DNA from: Margaritispora aquatica
Taxonomy: Eukaryota > Ascomycota > Leotiomycetes > Helotiales > Discinellaceae
NCBI GenBank assembly: GCA_007644065.1
Contig: VJWN01000018.1
Span: forward strand, 434,001 to 498,000
DNA: 64,000 nucleotides
Direction: 5' to 3'
This document shows, one piece after another, positions 12,308-24,712 of the stretch. Made by a program: the position numbers and the translations under genes. How positions within the stretch are numbered: the stretch's first letter is position 1; every line of letters begins with the position of its first letter. The notes under the pieces were generated by a model that was not told where the DNA came from, did not search any database, and was given only the letters and a program-made list of their open reading frames with translations.

Positions 12308-13566
12308 TTTGGAGCTTCTGCCACTGCAAGTGCAAGACAGAGATGCAATCACCAGGGCCTCTGAACTTAATATGGCCGAACCGTGGACAGATGTATTGCT
12401 ACTTGAGACTTTTTTATCACTACCTCCGTAACTACCCTACAAAGTTTTGGTAGATCGGGACATGTGGTTAATCCGGGTCCGCGTCATGTGATGGTGAATC
12501 TCAGCCTCATCAATGCAAGACGACAACAACCGATTTTCTGATATAAGCACCAAACCATCAAAGTTGGGAGGTTATTATTTACACGCATGTAATAACTAAG
12601 ACTTATTACATGAGAGAATGTCTGACTTGCGCTTTGAAAGACCCATAGCTTGCAATATATTCGAACATGTTATAAACCTAATTGTCCACTTCTTTTGTCC
12701 TAGTCCTCTGCTGGTACTTCAGCATTCTCATCACCAAACTCGTGTCTCTTGTAATCTCCAAGCTATGGTCCTTCAAGCAAGAGGAGTTGACACCATCACT
12801 GTTTTGACTTGCCCGCCCATTGTGTCCACCAGTTCTTAAAGTGGACGAGTAATTGTTGGAAAAAGCTTGGAGGGTTATTCTATAAGTTTAGGCTGGAGAG
12901 AATCCTTGATGACTTGTGCAACCTGTATCACCAAGGAGAACGGAATGTCAGCTTGATACACAAAGATACATCTACCCCTTCAGTAAGAATAGCATCCTAT
13001 ATTTCCACATGCGAGTTGCTTGAGTGCATAGCAGTTCTTATCAGCAAGACATGCAGTTGATGAAAGAAGTTCTGTATCTATGCTGCAGTCTATATGTCCC
13101 AGACCGATATCAACATTAGCCTGAGTTGGTATTGGCAAGAATTCGTTTCTGTGTTTCCGATCTAATTGTCAAACACCAAACCAACAGCCGGTTAACTCCT
13201 TCCAATTCATAAGTTCCTGAAATGGAAGTTCGACGCTATAGGGGCCCGTGCACAGCAAGACCCCTGCCACTACTTGACCCTCCCCTCCTGCTATTCCCCT
13301 TTTTTGACATCGCAAGCTCTCAATTGCATGAGTGCCATACTCAAGCATATACTCCTCAGTTTTCTCCGATCTAGGTCCTTCAAAAATCAAAAGTCTGTCA
13401 AAGATCGGCCCTTTCTCTAGACTGTAGACCGAGGCGGTGTATGGTAGACGCCGTGCTCTAGAGCTGCACCACAAAGACGCGCCAACGCACGGAGAAAGTC
13501 ACCAGGAAGTTAGAATTCTACATCTGCGACGTTTCCCCAGTGATTGAAACCTAGTTTGATCTGAAA
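12308..13566. promoter_or_regulatory. Divergent upstream region between TIM54 and COT1
   Basis: This 1.26-kb interval must contain both promoters and, on the right, a long COT1 leader. Short frames exist (for example 13169-13474 minus, with a GTG start) but none looks coding. No specific binding site can be defended. Confidence 0.5.
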
Positions 13567-15677
13567 ATGGAGAACAATAATAATAACAGGTTCTACTTGA
13601 ACCTCAATAACGACCGCCCGGCCTTCAACGATCGCGCATATCCAACAACCCCTTCGACCTTCCCAAACCCGATATTTCCTTCTCAATCTCAAGGTGCACA
13701 GCAAGGCCAAACCCAAGCCGGTCAAGGACAACAGCCTTATTCCACTGGATTTGCACCTACAGGTTACTTCATGAATAATCCATATCCCCCAAACTACCCT
13801 CAGCAAACCGCCTCCAATACCTACCAACAACCGCCTCCTCAGGCTCCTCAGGCTTCATACCAGCAGAGACCAGCTCCAGCGCATCCAAATGATGCTACAA
13901 ATGGACTGGTTCACCAGTTTTCTCACCAGAATCTAGGTGGTGCAGGCCGAGTCTCTCCATATGGTGGTCGTCAGCCCTCGCCCTCCCAGCGACCTCGTAC
14001 AGCTGGTGCAACTGGACAGCAAGCAGGCTATGGAAGCTATTTGAACGCTCCTATGCCATCTGCTCCCCAGCAGAGTTGGCCAGAGTTCTTTATTCCTGGA
14101 GAGAAGAACGCCGATAAATATGGAAGTCTTACACATACCAATCAAAAGAAATGCCAGCAACTTGCAGAAACATTCTTCAAGGATAGTGTTAAGAGAGCTA
14201 GAGATCGCAATGTGAGGTATGTGAAGTGTACTAGTTCTTTGAGAGTGCACTTCTAATTGATTGCTTTAGACAAAGCGAGATGGAGCAACGTTTGGCAGAT
14301 CCCAATTCGTCGCAAGCAAGGCGAGAGCAGATATGGTCCAATGCTGGCAAGCAAGAGGGGAAATACCTACGATTCCTGCGCACACGAGACACCCCGGATA
14401 ACTACTCGACCCTGAAGATCATTGGAAAGGGTGCTTTTGGCGAAGTCAAACTTGTACAGAAGAAGCAGGATGGAAAGGTGTACGCCATGAAGTCTCTGAT
14501 CAAGCATGAAATGTTCAAGAAGGATCAGCTGGCACACGTTCGCGCCGAGCGTGATATTCTAGCCGAGTCGGACAGTCCTTGGGTTGTCAAGCTCTACACT
14601 ACCTTCCAGGATTCTGACTTCCTTTACATGCTGATGGAGTTCTTGCCCGGTGGAGATCTGATGACCATGCTGATCAAATACGAGATCTTTTCTGAGGATA
14701 TCACTCGTTTTTACATTGCTGAAATTGTTCTTGCTATTGAGGCAGTTCACAAATACGGATTCATCCATCGGTAAGTTTGTCGCTACTATGCTAAGCGAAA
14801 GCCCCTTCTTAGCTCATTCTAAATAGAGAATTGTACTAACATAAACAAACTAGTGACATCAAGCCAGACAATATTTTACTTGATCGTGGCGGTCATGTCA
14901 AGCTTACTGATTTCGGTCTCTCGACCGGATTTCACAAGCTGCATGATAATTCATACTACCAACAGTTGCTCCAAGGCAAGTCCAGCAAGCCCAATAATCG
15001 CAACTCTGTCAATCTTGACCAGATCAACTTGACTGTCAGCAATCGTGGTGTGATTAACGATTGGAGAAAATCAAGACGTGTGATGGCCTATTCTACAGTT
15101 GGTACTCCAGATTACATTGCACCTGAAATCTTCACTGGCCACGGTTATGGTCAGGACTGTGATTGGTGGAGTTTGGGCACGATCATGTTCGAATGTCAAA
15201 TCGGCTGGCCTCCCTTCTGTGCCGAGGATGCTCATGACACTTATCGAAAGATCGTCGCTTGGAGACAATCTTTGTACTTCCCAGAGGATGTTCAATTGGG
15301 CCCTGAGGCAGAGAACCTGATCCGAAGGTATGTAAACATGGCACCACCCTTGAATTTGTGTACTAAAACTAGCCAGCCTTGTTTGCAATACCGAAAACCG
15401 ACTTGGCCGTGGTGGGGCTGATGAGATCAAATCACACAAGTTCTTCCGTGGCGTGGATTTCGACAGTCTGCGACGAATCAGGGCACCATTCGAACCAAAG
15501 CTTGCTTCGAATGTTGATACTGCCTACTTCCCAACTGATGAGATTGATCAGACTGACAATGCCACTCATATTAAGGCTGCAAACCTTGCCAATGGAGGCC
15601 CAAGGGTTGAAGCACCAGAGATGACATTGCCCTTCATTGGTTACACTTTCAAGCGATTTGACAACTTTACCAGGTAA
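13567..15677 (+). CDS. cot-1: NDR-family serine/threonine kinase COT1 (Orb6/Cbk1 orthologue)
   Basis: Four exons (13567-14216, 14270-14770, 14854-15327, 15377-15677) encode 641 residues. The protein is an AGC-class NDR kinase that works with MOB2 in the MOR/RAM network to control hyphal tip growth and branching. Residues 1-200 are a low-complexity Asn/Gln/Pro-rich extension. The kinase domain starts near 263 (IGKGAFGEV), with the ATP-binding lysine in YAMKSL at about 288, HRDIKPDN at about 382 (split by an intron), DFGLS near 402, the NDR-specific insert before the activation loop, and [12 protein letters not shown] near 465. The hydrophobic motif FIGYTFKRF sits close to the C-terminus. The fourth-exon acceptor is the CCAG at 15373-15376, which restores [12 protein letters not shown]. 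All catalytic residues are present. Confidence 0.97.
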
Positions 15678-16140
15678 AATCCCAACACTATTCTTACCAC
15701 AGGGTGTTACTCCTATAAGCATCAGTTAATCTGAGTTCTTTTATAGTGGTTAAGCTAAGCTATGATGTCGTACTCATGCGCACAAGTCTAAACGATTAGC
15801 TGCCCGCAGCAGCATTCTAGTCCTGGAACTTGTTTCCATCTGATACCACTTTGCGATTGCTAGTTATTTCAGGCCAGAGGCATGATATCTCAACTCATGA
15901 AAAAGCACAATGATTATGAGGAGGGCATTTTCTGCAGTTCACACATGCACTAGGCTACGATTATTGAATCTGAAATGGGATATGAGCTCTGACTTGCATT
16001 TTAAGACGCAGGCTTTTGAGTTTAGGGATGCACTGTAATTAGCATAGCCCATCCGAATCCGAATGCAAACTGATGTACAAGTATGTGCCCTTCTGCGCAT
16101 AGTAATTGACGCCCAAACTCCTCCAATGATCATAAACTAC
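15678..16140. other. Convergent 3' intergenic region (COT1 / SF3A2)
   Basis: Contains the 3' ends of COT1 and of the convergent SF3A2 gene. No gene-like frame or repeat is seen. Confidence 0.6.
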
Positions 16141-16875
16141 CTATCTTCTTGACAATCCAGAAGGTGCCAAACCAGGAACGCCACTGTATCTCTCCTCTCG
16201 TTCGGTTTTGAACATGACTTGAACCCAAAACTCCTTCAAATCTGGGTCCCACCATGTGTAGTATCTCTCGTTGGTGCGATCCACCTCCCGAGCTTGTAGC
16301 TTGAACCCACATGTCTCATATGGCTCTGCTGCAACTAACATGTACTGGAAGTTCTTGTCCGGAGGATCATCAACCTTCTGCTCATAAGCACTCATGAATC
16401 TGACCTTAGGTGTGACGTCTTGAGCAATCTCAGGATACTGCAGCTGAAAGATCAAGCCTTGCTGCCTCGTAACAGGATCCCTCGTCTTTGTAATCTTATA
16501 TCCAGGTCGTCCAATCTTCACCACATTCCTCTTAATTGCAACCTGTGCTCCCACCATGCCCACCGGCATACCAGTGACAGGATCCAAGCCCGCCCGTCCT
16601 TCCTTCTGCTCCTTGGCCGCGCGACGCGCTAGATTCGTTTGATGCTTGCGACCTTGGGTGTGGGCGAGGTAGGAGCCATCATTTTGGTGAACTGTGAGGC
16701 AGAGACGACATTCGAAGGATCCAACATGGTTCTTGAAGAAGTATGGGTCTTTGTCGAGATCAATTGTTTCGAGCGCGAGCTTGCGGAGACGCTCTCTGCG
16801 GTCTGCGTTGGTTGCTGAGGTTGATGCGACACCTCCTCCGCCAAACTTGGAACCAGCTCGGTTTTGGTAATCCAT
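16141..16875 (-). CDS. SF3A2: Splicing factor 3A subunit 2 (SF3a66/Prp11)
   Basis: A single-exon gene of 244 residues, the size expected for the fungal core form without the metazoan proline-rich tail. SF3A2 is a U2 snRNP protein needed to form the prespliceosome. The N-terminus MDYQNRAGSKFGGGG is a strong family signature. A matrin-type C2H2 zinc finger is complete (C56, C59, H72, H78; within FECRLCLTVHQNDGSYLAHT). Downstream are GRPGYKITKTRDP and GLIFQLQYPEI, and a C-terminal block with WWDPDLKEFWVQ, all conserved in SF3A2. Its start lies only 216 bp from that of TBCE on the other strand. Confidence 0.97.
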   Translation of the reverse strand: MDYQNRAGSKFGGGGVASTSATNADRRERLRKLALETIDLDKDPYFFKNHVGSFECRLCLTVHQNDGSYLAHTQGRKHQTNLARRAAKEQKEGRAGLDPVTGMPVGMVGAQVAIKRNVVKIGRPGYKITKTRDPVTRQQGLIFQLQYPEIAQDVTPKVRFMSAYEQKVDDPPDKNFQYMLVAAEPYETCGFKLQAREVDRTNERYYTWWDPDLKEFWVQVMFKTEREERYSGVPGLAPSGLSRR

Positions 16876-17091
16876 CTTGAGTTCTGTCTTCGTACGGCGT
16901 GGACTATGCCGTCAAGTTTGGATGGAGAGGGTGGAAAGTGGTTTCGTTGGCTTCGATATTTGAGGTGGATGGAGACGAGGCAAAGGTCAACACTCAGAAA
17001 AATGCTCGGCTGCAGCCGAGCTCAGCCTTCCGAATAAATGGAACCCACAGGCGACCACATGACTTCGCGATGAACACTTCACACTTTCCAG
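16876..17091. promoter_or_regulatory. Short bidirectional promoter, SF3A2 / TBCE
   Basis: Only 216 bp separate the two start codons, so both promoters and leaders must share this interval. No TATA box is evident. Co-regulation is possible but not shown. Confidence 0.6.
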
Positions 17092-19066
17092 ATGCTGTCT
17101 TCGCCTTTTGATGTATCGATAGGAAAGCGACTGTCGTTTGGTGGAATAATATGCACAGTTCGATATGTGGGAAACGTTGAAGGCCAGGGCGACCGAATCT
17201 GGCTGGGTGTTGAATGGGATGATGAACTGAGAGGGAAGCATGATGGAACCTACAAGGGCAAGAAATATTTTCAATGTAAGTATATCATCTGTAAGCTTAA
17301 ATTTGTCAGTTTGATGCTAAGTAGTGGCAGGTCTCAGTCCTTCACCTAATGCTGCCTCTTTCATCCAGGCAAAGGCTCGAAAGCCAGATCCTGAGTTGAG
17401 CTTCTTGGAAGGTGTACGGCAAAAATACACTTCTGAAGTTACGCTTGAGCCAAATCCCGTCAGCAGCGCTCAAATCGAAATATCTGGGAAAGTTGTTGAA
17501 GAAGTCGGATTCGACAAGATTAGACAGCAACTCTCTCAGCTCGACGCACTTAAGATCATCATCCTCACCGGGCAGCGCATTAGCATCGCTTCGAGGCCCG
17601 ATGAAGAGACCATTAGCGATGTGTGCCCAATTATCGAGTTGATAGACCTTACTAGCAATCTCATCAGCTTGTTTAGTGAAGTGGTGGCAATATGTCAAGC
17701 TCTCCCGCGTCTAAGGACATTGAAGCTTAAGTAATATTTCACTCTTTACCTTTAGTCTCGATTCGCTAACTCTGCAAGTGAAAATCGGTTTGCAGACCTG
17801 GCATTTACTCTACAGCAGCAGCCTAATGAAGTGTCATTAGCGCCCTCCAAGCTTTCTCCTCGTAATAAAGAAGCTGAGGTGTATCGGAGAGCTCTTGCCC
17901 ATATCACAGACCTGGAAATGCAGAAAGTCCTCCTTAAATGGATGGATCTTCAACAGACTATGTCATACTTCCCATCTCTCAGAAGCTTCGATGGATCTCG
18001 AAACCATCTTTCGATCATTTCACCAAATGTCACGCCTTTCAATTCATTGAAGACGTTAGTATTAGATCACAATGATTTCACAAGTTTGTCCAGTATTATG
18101 TTACTAAGCAGCATACCACATCTCGAAGTGCTCCGTCTAAAGGCCAACAAAATCGCCTCAATTTATGGCGAAGCAAAGAGTTTGACATTCGTCAGCTCTT
18201 TCCCGCAAAGCTTGAGATATGTTGACTTGTCTGCAAACTTAGTCGCCGACTGGGATTTCGTGGACTCGCTCTCAATTGTATTCCCAGGGCTGCAGGAATT
18301 ACGATTCTCTGGAAATCCGGTGTATGGAACCACCTCTATGAAGTCTGGTATGAATACCGCAGCTGAAGATAGCTTTATGCTCACAATCGCTATGCTTGGT
18401 GGTTTGACTTCACTCAACTTTAGCAAGATCTCTCCAGCTGAACGTGCAAACGCCGAAATGTTTTACCTCTCTCGGATCGGCAAGCAAATAGCTGCACAGC
18501 CAGAGGATCAGGAACAAATCATTATATCCAAACATCAGCGATATCGTGAGCTTTGTCAGATTCATGGTGTGCCTACGATTGTTCGACGTCAGGCTGGTTA
18601 TGTCAATCCAAACTTCCTTGAAGCTCGATTGCTTAAGTGCAGTTTTTATTTACCTCCAAATTCGCGGCCTGCACAATCAGAGACTCTTCGCTTATTAAAA
18701 GAAATCCCAAAATCATTTGACATCTACCGTGTCAAAGGCATCGTTGGTTCGATACTCGGCATTCAGCCCTTGAGAGTGCGACTCATCTGGGAAACTGGAG
18801 AGTGGGATCCAGTTGCTGGGTACGAGGAAGATGGTATGGACATAGACGACGATGGTGAAGATGATAATGAAACTGATGCTGAAGCAAAGATTGGTCATGA
18901 GGGTGGGCGAATGATTAGTAGAGAAGTTGAGCTTGAAGATGGTACTCGACCACTTGGGAATTGGGTGGATGGGATGGAGGCAACTATTCGTGTTGAGATC
19001 ATCGCCGAAAATGCGCCGAATAGGTTGTACTCTACAGCATCTTTTATGAGTGAAGGGGACGAATGA
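17092..19066 (+). CDS. TBCE: Tubulin-folding cofactor E (TBCE/Pac2)
   Basis: Three exons (17092-17275, 17331-17730, 17779-19066) encode 623 residues. Cofactor E binds alpha-tubulin and acts with cofactors C and D to assemble the alpha/beta dimer. The order of domains is complete: a CAP-Gly domain at residues 1-65 (GDRIWLGVEWDDELRGKHDGTYKG), leucine-rich repeats from about 120 to 380 (LRTLKLNENRF, LKTLVLDHNDF, LEVLRLKANKI), an LRR cap region, and a C-terminal ubiquitin-like part (KCSFYLPPNSRP to VRLIWETGEWDP). An acidic loop at about residues 540-555 interrupts the last domain. Intron 2 splits the LKLN/EN repeat and is needed to keep frame. Introns are 55 and 48 nt. Confidence 0.95.
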
Positions 19067-19663
19067 TACCCAACTTGTAGACCTTTAAGTCGTAGTTAGC
19101 GTATTTCTCGTGTTAAGCGAGATTTCTCGAAGCCTAGCTTCAATAGAAGAGAGAAGAAACATCTCTAAACATATCAAAGTCTCTAGTACGTCGATCGACC
19201 TAGTACTCAAAACACCCCCCAAATTATAATCGGTGTGAAAGACGTGCATTTCGAAAATTAGCATTGTTCATGAATCTTGTCTTTCAACAAGACGAATCCT
19301 ACCGGTCTCGCTCATCATATCACTTCCCACTATTTCTATGTATTTCATGAGAAGTCGAACTAGGATTTTGTCTCGCAAAGTACAACTGCTGCTATTGCTT
19401 TTCGAAATTATTTACTATCAAGGAAAAGGTGTTTGTGGAATTTCAAAATCGAGGCCAAACTTCAGCAGTGCGTTTGTTCAAGCAGCAAGTGTCACTCTTG
19501 ATCATACGGTGTGACAATCAACAAATAAGTCATACAATGCAGTGCGAATTGAAAATCCTGGAATTCATCTATATCATCTAAATAGCATTCCCCTCTGTGT
19601 TAACTCCTACCAACGTTTCCTTAGACCACTTGTATCCCATTCCACGTGTAAAAGATACTCGCA
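19067..19663. other. Intergenic region (TBCE 3' / CCCH gene 5')
   Basis: Tandem genes; the interval holds the TBCE 3' end and the upstream region of the zinc-finger gene. No further gene or repeat seen. Confidence 0.55.
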
Positions 19664-20981
19664 ATGCCTCCTCCCTCAAGCGCTCTCAAAGAGTCCAAGC
19701 CATGGCCAGCCTATTTCCTGGTTCGTACAACCGGTGAAGTCGTCCCCCTAATCGCAGTCGATGAGCTCCCTCCTGGACTCAATCTCACCGGTGTCCCACG
19801 CGCCATTGACCTTGAAGACACAATTGGCATGCTCAACCTGGGATTGTCAAAGGGCACTGGTGCTTTCTATGCTGTTTCCGGGTACGGAAGTCGTGGTACA
19901 ATGTCTGTTGAGAAGGAAAACAGGGGCCCGTAAGTTCTTCTTTCGTGAGTGTGATAATTGCAAGACATATTCTTACACAAAGAATCGCAGAAAGACAATC
20001 GATCAATTCCCCTCTTCCCACAAAGTCTCCTCTGGTGGATCAACCACGCCACCAGACAGCACCACACCACCCAAATCGCCTCCCAGGAACACTCACAGCT
20101 TACCAGATTCCGTCTCTCCACCATCACCAATCTCGCCGAAGCCATCTCCACCATCCTCCTCTTCTTCTCCCTCGCCTCCCATAGTTCGTCGTCGTTTCAA
20201 TGACAACGACAGCATCCACGTTCACTCCCACTCCCACTCATCCAACGCAACCCAGCTCCAGCATCATCAACATCAACACCAACTCCAAAGCTCAGCCCAG
20301 ACCCAACTCTGCCGCCACTGGTGCCACCACGGCATCTGCAAATGGGGCCAGCAATGTCGCTACCGGCACACCATGCCCATGACCCTCTCAGGCCTCCAGG
20401 AGGTCGGCCTAGTGGACTGGCCGTCCTGGTATCGCAAGCTGAACCCCGGATATTTCGTAAGCGAGATGATGGGAGGCGCTCATTCCCACGCTCACGCCAT
20501 GAACAAAGGCAGAGGACACCGACGCGGTCGTGTTCTCATGAGTGGAGATTGTTGTGGTAGCCTCAGTCACGCCCACGGTGCTTCTCGTCACCACGTCCCA
20601 AGTAGCATGGCCGCTAGCCTTGGAATCGGTGCCTTCGTCGGTACCAATGCAGGACACAAAGCTGAGCGTCTTCGCGCCGGCACCCGTGTTGTGGTCAAGG
20701 ACTCCGTTACTGGTCGAGTTATGCGTAGCGATGAGTTAGGCGAGCAGACAATTGCCAAGTTGAAGAATATGGAGAAGGAGGTTAAGGCTGCTGCTAGAGT
20801 TAAGGAGGAGAGGGAGAAGATTTCGGGGAGTGCGAATATGGAGAGGGCGCAGGCGAGGGCTACGCGAAAGTGGGAGGATGAGAGCGAGAGTGAGGCTACG
20901 GAGGGTGGCGACGAGGGTAATAGTGGTGCTGGCGAGGTTGTCGCCGCTGTCAAGATGGAGGGAAAGTTAGTTGAGGTTTGA
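19664..20981 (+). CDS. CCCH zinc-finger protein, fungal, function unknown
   Basis: Two exons (19664-19929, 19991-20981) give 418 residues. A single CCCH finger with perfect C-x8-C-x5-C-x3-H spacing occurs in LCRHWCHHGICKWGQQCRYRH at about residue 195, followed by MPMT, a combination common in fungal RNA-binding CCCH proteins. The N-terminal 90 residues form a conserved-looking domain beginning PWPAYFLVRTTGEVVPLIAV. Between them lies a Ser/Pro-rich linker and a His/Gln-rich run (HVHSHSHSSN, then HHQHQHQ). The C-terminal third is charged and probably coiled coil (AKLKNMEKEVKAAARVKEE), ending in an acidic segment. A role in mRNA binding is inference from the finger. Intron 61 nt. Confidence 0.85.
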
Positions 20982-21290
20982 GGGAAGAGGTGGTTAAATC
21001 TCGAATTTGCATGTTGGGATTAGCATTCTGATGGCGTTTGAACTATTTTAACGATTTATGGAATGGCATCAAAGGTCATAAGCTCCTGATAGATTTCGTA
21101 CTTTGTACATGTCACTAGTTTATCTGTAACAACAAAAGTAGAAGCACTACTAGACCGACCCAGAATCCATTCCCTGTTTACACCATATTTCCCTTTGGTA
21201 TCCGTGGCCTGTGATCTTCCTTTTCCCAATAGTACTCCCAAACTCCCAATTCTTTTGATATCATCACATCACTTAACGTCCTTTTAAGAC
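20982..21290. other. Convergent 3' intergenic region
   Basis: About 310 bp between the CCCH gene and the convergent C2H2 gene. Nothing gene-like seen. Confidence 0.6.
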
Positions 21291-22464
21291 CTATGCTACT
21301 TGGTGCAAAGAAGCTAGGATAGCGGCTGTTTCCTCGGTTCCCTGAACTGGCTGCGAGGAAAGAGGCATCGGAGCTGGAGAGGACGGGTTTGTTGCAACGC
21401 CATTGATAGGCTGTTTCATCCATACACGTTCGCCACTTTGAGTAAAGCTATCCGGGATATATGCAGGGAGAGCTAGCTTGGCTAATCTTCGATCTTCGTG
21501 AAAGCGCTCCTCAGTCATGACAGCTTGGTCCAGGAAAAGCTCCTTTTCCAACCATTCCTGCTGCCTCATCTTCTCTAACTGCTCGCACTTCTCCTTGAGC
21601 TCCACTGCATCTTCTTCAGCCCACTTGATCTGTCTCTTGAGCAGACGATATAACTCCTTTGAGCCCCGTTTCTCGTCCTCCTCAGTGAACCCAAGCTCTT
21701 CAGAATATGACGAGGTCCAGTGAGGATCTTTCAAGCTCCCAGATTGATAAGATTCCTCCAAATTGGGCTTCCGCATAATATCCTTGGGCTTTGTACGTGG
21801 TAATCTGTTTTGCATTTGCTGCATCGACTTGGGTATTGGGTCCGACGGACGCAAAGCTTCTGTCTCGTGTACTGTTCGATAATGTTTTGCCAGAGCATCG
21901 GACCGTGTAAACGCACGATCGCACTCTAAGAGATTGTTAGCAGCTGCAAATAGCCTTGGAATTGAACTTCTTACCAGGAAGATCACAATAGAATGGCTTC
22001 TCTCTAGTATGACTTCTCATATGTGCCTTTAAAGCGTATGCGCTTGCATGATTTGCACCACGCCTAGCACAATCGCCCCATTCACATGGGTATTTCTTGC
22101 CCCTCGTTTCAATATGTTCTTTGTGGATGTGTTGTACCAATTTGTCCATATTGCCCATCTCACCAGCATTGCAGCCTTCCCAGATACATGCCGTTACTTG
22201 CTCGTGAGTGTCGTCTTCGTCAAATCGGTATGCGCCTCCAGGTGAATTTGGCAGATCTCCCTCACTGTCCGATGAAATATCCCCATCCCCTTGCGCAAAT
22301 CGCGGTGGTGATGCAGATTCCTTGCCATCGGAGAGCTTCTGGCGTTTTCTCGCAGGTGGCATTGGGGCCATGGCTTCTTGATCTCGTTCGTGTTCCTCGT
22401 CACCATCAAACGCGTCGGAAGAGAGGTCTGAGAGGGGCGAGCCAATTGGGGATTCATCTGCCAT
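21291..22464 (-). CDS. C2H2 zinc-finger protein, Iec1-like (INO80 complex type)
   Basis: Two exons (22464-21975, 21925-21291; 49-nt intron) encode 374 residues. Three C2H2 fingers lie at about 93-117, 127-152 and 160-185; the second and third are linked by SHTREKPFYC, and the third (ECDRAFTRSDALAKHYRTVH) is completed only by splicing. The N-terminus is acidic and Ser-rich (SPIGSPLSDLSSDAFDGD) with a basic RKRQKL motif. A long charged coiled coil follows the fingers (about 225-300). This order matches fungal proteins related to S. pombe Iec1, a subunit of the INO80 chromatin remodeller. The finger assignment is certain; the Iec1 assignment is from memory of the family and moderate. Confidence 0.85.
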
Positions 22465-23170
22465 TTTGAAAGGTGTTTAGATTCTAAAGATTCACGAGAA
22501 GGTCTGGCAATGTGCAGCTCTTTGCTGTTGGATATAAATCATGAACTTAGGCAAGGCATGTCGAGGGAGTGAATATCATCATGTTTAAGCCAAGCTACTA
22601 GGATGACATGGGCCGACCTTCTCCCGATTGGCTTTGAATTTGCTTAAGTTCCAAATTTCGTGCGTCTCGAACTTTCAACTTCTCTTGTTCACAATGTGGA
22701 AGCTCCTCATCGACAGCTCAACATCTTTTCTTTGTCTATATATTGCCAATTGTAAGTTTAAACGGCTGTTTCATGCTTTCTATTTGCTAAGACGACAAAC
22801 CCTCTGCATGGCGAATGGCTTAATTGCTAAATGCCGATTTCAGAAAAAATATGTTACACATTCTGAGCTTTCTCTCAAATTTCTTTGCGCTAGATATATG
22901 CATGTCTATGGGTATACTAATATCCTATAGCACTTGCTACGACAGATTCAGCGGACTGACTTACAGCTTGGTTTGAGTATATGGATAGCTGGTAGGTTCA
23001 ATCATTCTATTTTGCCCTTCCCGAAGATTACAAGAAATTCTGCAAGTCATAACTAGTCAAGCTATTGATGACCAACAATTTACATTACACATTCTATGAG
23101 GGACTGCACTTTTATCACGAATATCAATTATCATTGAAAGCGGCAGCTAATTCCTCAGACCTCTAGTATA
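22465..23170. other. Intergenic region
   Basis: Between the start of the C2H2 gene and the 3' end of the aldo-keto reductase. Only short open frames without family signal. Confidence 0.55.
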
Positions 23171-24268
23171 TCATCCGTCGTTAAGCGCTTGGAGACCTTC
23201 TGGATAACGATTACCAGCCACCTCGAATGAATCAAGCAACTTAGCGATCTTTGAAAGCTCGGCGGGGCTCAAATTTACATCCGATGAGTTTTCCTGCACC
23301 CTGGCGACCGTGGTGGCACCTGGAATAGGAATAATCTCTGGATTTCCGTTCTGCTTCGATTGTTGCTTGACCCAAGCAATAGCAAGCTGAGCTGGCGTGC
23401 AACCCTTCTCTTTTGCAATGCTTTGCAAATCTCGAACAAGTTCCAAGTTCTTAGGGAAGTTTTCCTCGGAGAATCTAGGATATCCACGCCGCATGTCATC
23501 TTCCGGAATATCATCCCGTGATTTGATCTCTCCTGTTAGAATACCACGTCCAATTGGTGAGTATCTAAATAGGTAATGTAGTCAGTATTGGTCAAAAGTA
23601 GCGCAGTATTCTGTACGTACGCAACAAGAGGAATATTATTCTGAGCACAAGCTGCAGCAATTCCATTGCTTAATACATCCAGTGACCAGAGACTTAACTC
23701 CACCTCGACAGCCACAATTTTCGTGATATTTGCAGCTTTGTTTATTGTAGCCGCTGAAACTTCTGACAAAGCAATGCCACCAATATCGCCATTCTTGACA
23801 TGCGATTCCAAGGCTTTCATGGTGACTTCGATCGGCGTGTTCCTGTCCACTCTTCCGCACTCAAATAGATCGATCTTCTTCGTGCCTCCAAGCATCCTCT
23901 TACAGTTCTCAATCGAGAGCTTCACGCCCTCTGGACTTCCATCCAATTTATGGGTGATTGGGTTAATGCCACCTTTGATGCTCAGCACGACTTTGGCTGC
24001 GTCTTCTGGGTACTTGGTGAAGTATTTCTGGAGTAATGTGCATGAGTTATTCTCAGGCGTGCCGTAGAACTACAATGTGTCAGTCTGAGCTGAAAAGTAA
24101 GTGATTGTCGTGGTTCACCTCTCCAGCATTCCAGAAGTTTGCACCGACTTCCAATGAAGCTCTCATAGCTTTGAAGGACTCCTCCTCTGGTTGTGGGTTT
24201 GCTCGCCATGTCAAGCCCATGAGACCATATCCAATAGGGCCGATTTCTTGACCAAGTATCTGAGGCAT
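23171..24268 (-). CDS. Aldo-keto reductase, pyridoxal reductase type (AKR13-like)
   Basis: Three exons (24268-24119, 24069-23621, 23564-23171) give 330 residues. Aldo-keto reductases use NADPH to reduce aldehydes; this subtype resembles S. pombe pyridoxal reductase Plr1. The family start IGPIGYGLMGLTWR is present. The active-site block is NFWNAGEFYGTPENN, where the tyrosine is kept but the usual Asp is Asn, as is common in this fungal subgroup. The catalytic lysine is in KVVLSIKGG. The C-terminal cofactor-binding part reads IPIPGATTVARVQENSSDV. Introns are 49 and 56 nt; the second splits an alanine codon in PLVAYSPIGRGILTG. Cytosolic, no targeting signal. Substrate assignment is inference. 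Confidence 0.92.
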
Positions 24269-24712
24269 GGTGAATGTATCTGGGGATATTGTAATTGAGA
24301 TGAAGATGCAAATGTGATTGGATAAGCTTCTTTAGGTGACACCTCTTTGCCTTTTATATATGAAAGCTATCTCGATAGAGTGGGGTTATGGGTTGTGTCG
24401 GGCGGACATAACAGGCGGAGTCCGAAAGTGCAGTAATGTTGTGGGGTTATCCCTAAATCTTCATACAACTGTGGATATTTGGTTACCAGCTTGCAATCAG
24501 AGTAACAATGTCGCTAGTCATGGCTGTAAGTTTCAATATCCCTCATTTCTCGCTAATCTAATGCCCATGGCCTTTAGAATCTGTTTCGTTGATGGCTTTA
24601 GGGTTAGCTTGCATATGCAGTCAGCTCGGATGTTGCCCTATTCTTCTGAAGCTAGCCACTTTATTGTTTCCGCTGTTATTAGGATATCTAAAGGTTCCTA
24701 AATCCGTGTATT
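24269..24712. other. Intergenic region
   Basis: Upstream region of the reductase and 3' end of the carrier gene (tandem, same strand). No gene seen. Confidence 0.55.

Noticed and set aside
13169..13474. 101-codon minus-strand frame between TIM54 and COT1
   Set aside because: GTG start and no family signal; lies in the probable COT1 leader.
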